Below, piece after piece: positions 4,936 through 5,923 of a stretch of 5,923 nt of DNA. The stretch comes from JARRQB01 sp965368585. GTDB taxonomy: Bacteria > Pseudomonadota > Gammaproteobacteria > Chromatiales > Chromatiaceae. The DNA lies in assembly GCA_965368585.1 (NCBI GenBank), contig CBDUNM010000225.1, forward strand, positions 1-5,923, written 5' to 3'. A model generated the notes under the pieces. It worked only from the letters and a program-made list of their open reading frames with translations, ran no database searches and was not told the origin of the DNA. Every line of letters begins with the position of its first letter. Position 1 is the stretch's first letter. Made by a program: the position numbers and the translations under genes.

Positions 4936-5923
4936 TCAGCGCCGGTTCAGTTCGACGCGGCGATTCTGTGCCTTGCCTGCCTCGGTGTCATTGGTCGTGA
5001 CCGGTTGTTCTTCGCCGTAACCCCTGGCAGTGAGGTTCTCCGGGTTCACCCCTTGGCCTGTCAGATACCTCATGACCGTTTCGGCGCGTAGCTGTGACAG
5101 TTGTTTGTTGTCGGCGTCGTCGCCATCGCTATCGGTGTGTCCCGTCACCTCGGCCTTGATCTCCGGATGGGCGAGCAGGGTGGCGCTGACCCGGTCCAGG
5201 ATGTCTGTGGAATCGGGGGTCAAGAGATAGGCATCGGTTTCGAAATTCACGCCGCGCAGCACGATGGGCACGTCTTTCGCGCACCCGAACGGATCGACGG
5301 CCGTGCCCGCCGACGTGTTTGCGCACAGGTCGGCGGAGTCCTGGACGCCGTCGGCATCACCGTCGGACCCCCTGGCGACCGGCGTTGGCTCGGGTGCCGC
5401 TGCTGCAGGTGCCGGCACCGGCTTGGCAGGGGGTGGCGGGGCGGGAACAGGCGCTTCGACGACGGGCGGCATCCAGGCCCACGGGTTGCGGTATCCCCAG
5501 TCGTTGCCAGGCCTGCTCCAGCCGGGGGCGCCCCAAGAGGGAGCACCCCAACCAGGATAGCCCGGGGTTCGGCCGAAGTGGGGGGGCATGGCACCGTAGT
5601 GCATGGCACCGTAGCGATCGCGGTCTGCCCAGCCCGGCCTGGCGGGCCGTTGCATATCCGGCCAGTCGCGACTCGGGCGCTCGCGGCGGTCACTCACCCA
5701 TGCGGGCGGTTCAGGTCGGTGCGAATCCGGACGCACGGTATTCCTGGGAGGCGTGGTCGGACGCTGCAATCCGGGTGTGTTCGGATTTTGTGTTGCAGGC
5801 CGTTGCGGCATCGATCGCGCGCGGCGCTCGGTGATCCACTCGGGCCGGGGCGGACGAGCAGGTCTGCGCTCGCCGCCGGTGCGGTCCGCCGCCCAGTCGG
5901 GCGCTTGCGGGCGCTGGGGCCTG
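4936..5923 (-). CDS. OmpA-family protein with TSP3 repeat and Pro/Arg/Trp-rich region (5' end cut by window)
   Basis: This minus-strand frame ends at TGA 4938-4936 and is open to the window edge, giving 328 visible residues; an internal ATG at 5811 is probably not the start. The C-terminal part (about visible residues 216-328) is an OmpA-like peptidoglycan-binding domain: VNFETDAYLLTPDS, then TGHTDSDGDD with the aspartate, and LSQLRAE with the arginine, that in this family contact diaminopimelate, then ARGYGEEQP and NRRVELNRR at the end. Before it, about 185-217, is one thrombospondin type-3 calcium-binding repeat (DGDADGVQDSADLC...DPFGC, two cysteines). Ahead of that is a Pro/Ala linker (VPAPPPPAKPVPAP), a Gly/Trp/Pro-rich stretch, and a long Pro/Arg/Trp-rich region with degenerate repeats. 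No beta-barrel or signal peptide is visible, but the true N-terminus is outside. It probably anchors an envelope structure to peptidoglycan from the outer membrane or periplasm. It converges on the ATPase gene with 12 bases between stops and no clear terminator. Confidence 0.92.
   Translation of the reverse strand, partial: RPQRPQAPDWAADRTGGERRPARPPRPEWITERRARSMPQRPATQNPNTPGLQRPTTPPRNTVRPDSHRPEPPAWVSDRRERPSRDWPDMQRPARPGWADRDRYGAMHYGAMPPHFGRTPGYPGWGAPSWGAPGWSRPGNDWGYRNPWAWMPPVVEAPVPAPPPPAKPVPAPAAAAPEPTPVARGSDGDADGVQDSADLCANTSAGTAVDPFGCAKDVPIVLRGVNFETDAYLLTPDSTDILDRVSATLLAHPEIKAEVTGHTDSDGDDADNKQLSQLRAETVMRYLTGQGVNPENLTARGYGEEQPVTTNDTEAGKAQNRRVELNRR
5586..5614. repeat. Tandem 15-bp repeat inside the OmpA-family gene
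   Basis: GCATGGCACCGTAG occurs at 5586-5599 and again at 5601-5614, a period of 15 bases. On the minus strand it encodes the five-residue repeat YGAMH-YGAMP. Identical DNA copies point to a recent in-frame duplication. Confidence 0.75.
5614..5901 (-). repeat. Degenerate P-x-W-x-x-D/E-R protein repeats
   Basis: Within the Pro/Arg-rich region the motif recurs as PDWAADR (5901-5881), PEWITERR (5844-5821), PAWVSDRR (5706-5683) and PGWADRDR (5637-5614). The surrounding sequence is rich in RP dipeptides. The DNA copies have diverged, so this is an old or selected protein-level repeat, and it may continue beyond the window. Confidence 0.55.

Noticed and set aside
4924..4960. Shared terminator between the ParA-type and OmpA-family genes
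   Set aside because: The 12-base gap and flanking bases hold no stable stem with a T-run on either strand; only a short CTGAAC direct repeat is visible.
5319..5834. 171-aa open frame on the plus strand
   Set aside because: It is antisense to the Pro/Arg-rich region of the OmpA-family gene, whose biased composition leaves long open frames on both strands.

Overview
This window holds six protein-coding genes of a GC-rich bacterium, two of them cut by the window edges. I see no RNA genes, mobile elements or CRISPR array. An RdgC homologue points to the beta/gamma-proteobacteria, because that family is essentially confined to them. The OmpA-type envelope protein and two exported proteins show a Gram-negative envelope. 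A high-GC gammaproteobacterium is my best guess; genus cannot be read from the window.

Layout: (1) 1-837, plus strand: 3' part of rdgC. (2) 892-1401, minus strand: a small exported protein of unknown function, convergent with rdgC. (3) 1564-2388, plus strand: an exported SUMF1/formylglycine-generating-enzyme-like protein that lacks the catalytic cysteines; it diverges from gene 2 across a roughly 160-base spacer. (4) 2480-4063, plus strand: a CHAD-domain protein with a degenerate CYTH-like N-terminal half. (5) 4132-4923, plus strand: a ParA/MinD-type ATPase that must start at TTG. (6) 4936 to beyond 5923, minus strand: an OmpA-family peptidoglycan-binding protein with a thrombospondin type-3 repeat and a long Pro/Arg/Trp-rich region. 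It converges on the ParA gene with a 12-base gap. No gene-free stretch exceeds 300 bases.

The pair most worth attention is genes 4 and 5. CHAD domains bind polyphosphate, and ParA-type ATPases place DNA or large cargo over the nucleoid. Here the two lie 68 bases apart on the same strand, and no parB-like gene lies next to the ATPase. A working hypothesis is a polyphosphate-granule positioning module, with the CHAD protein as adaptor and the ParA-like protein as motor. This is inferred from gene order and family knowledge and is not shown by the sequence. A 19-codon open frame fills the gap between the two and ends three bases before the TTG start, which could couple translation of the ATPase to it.
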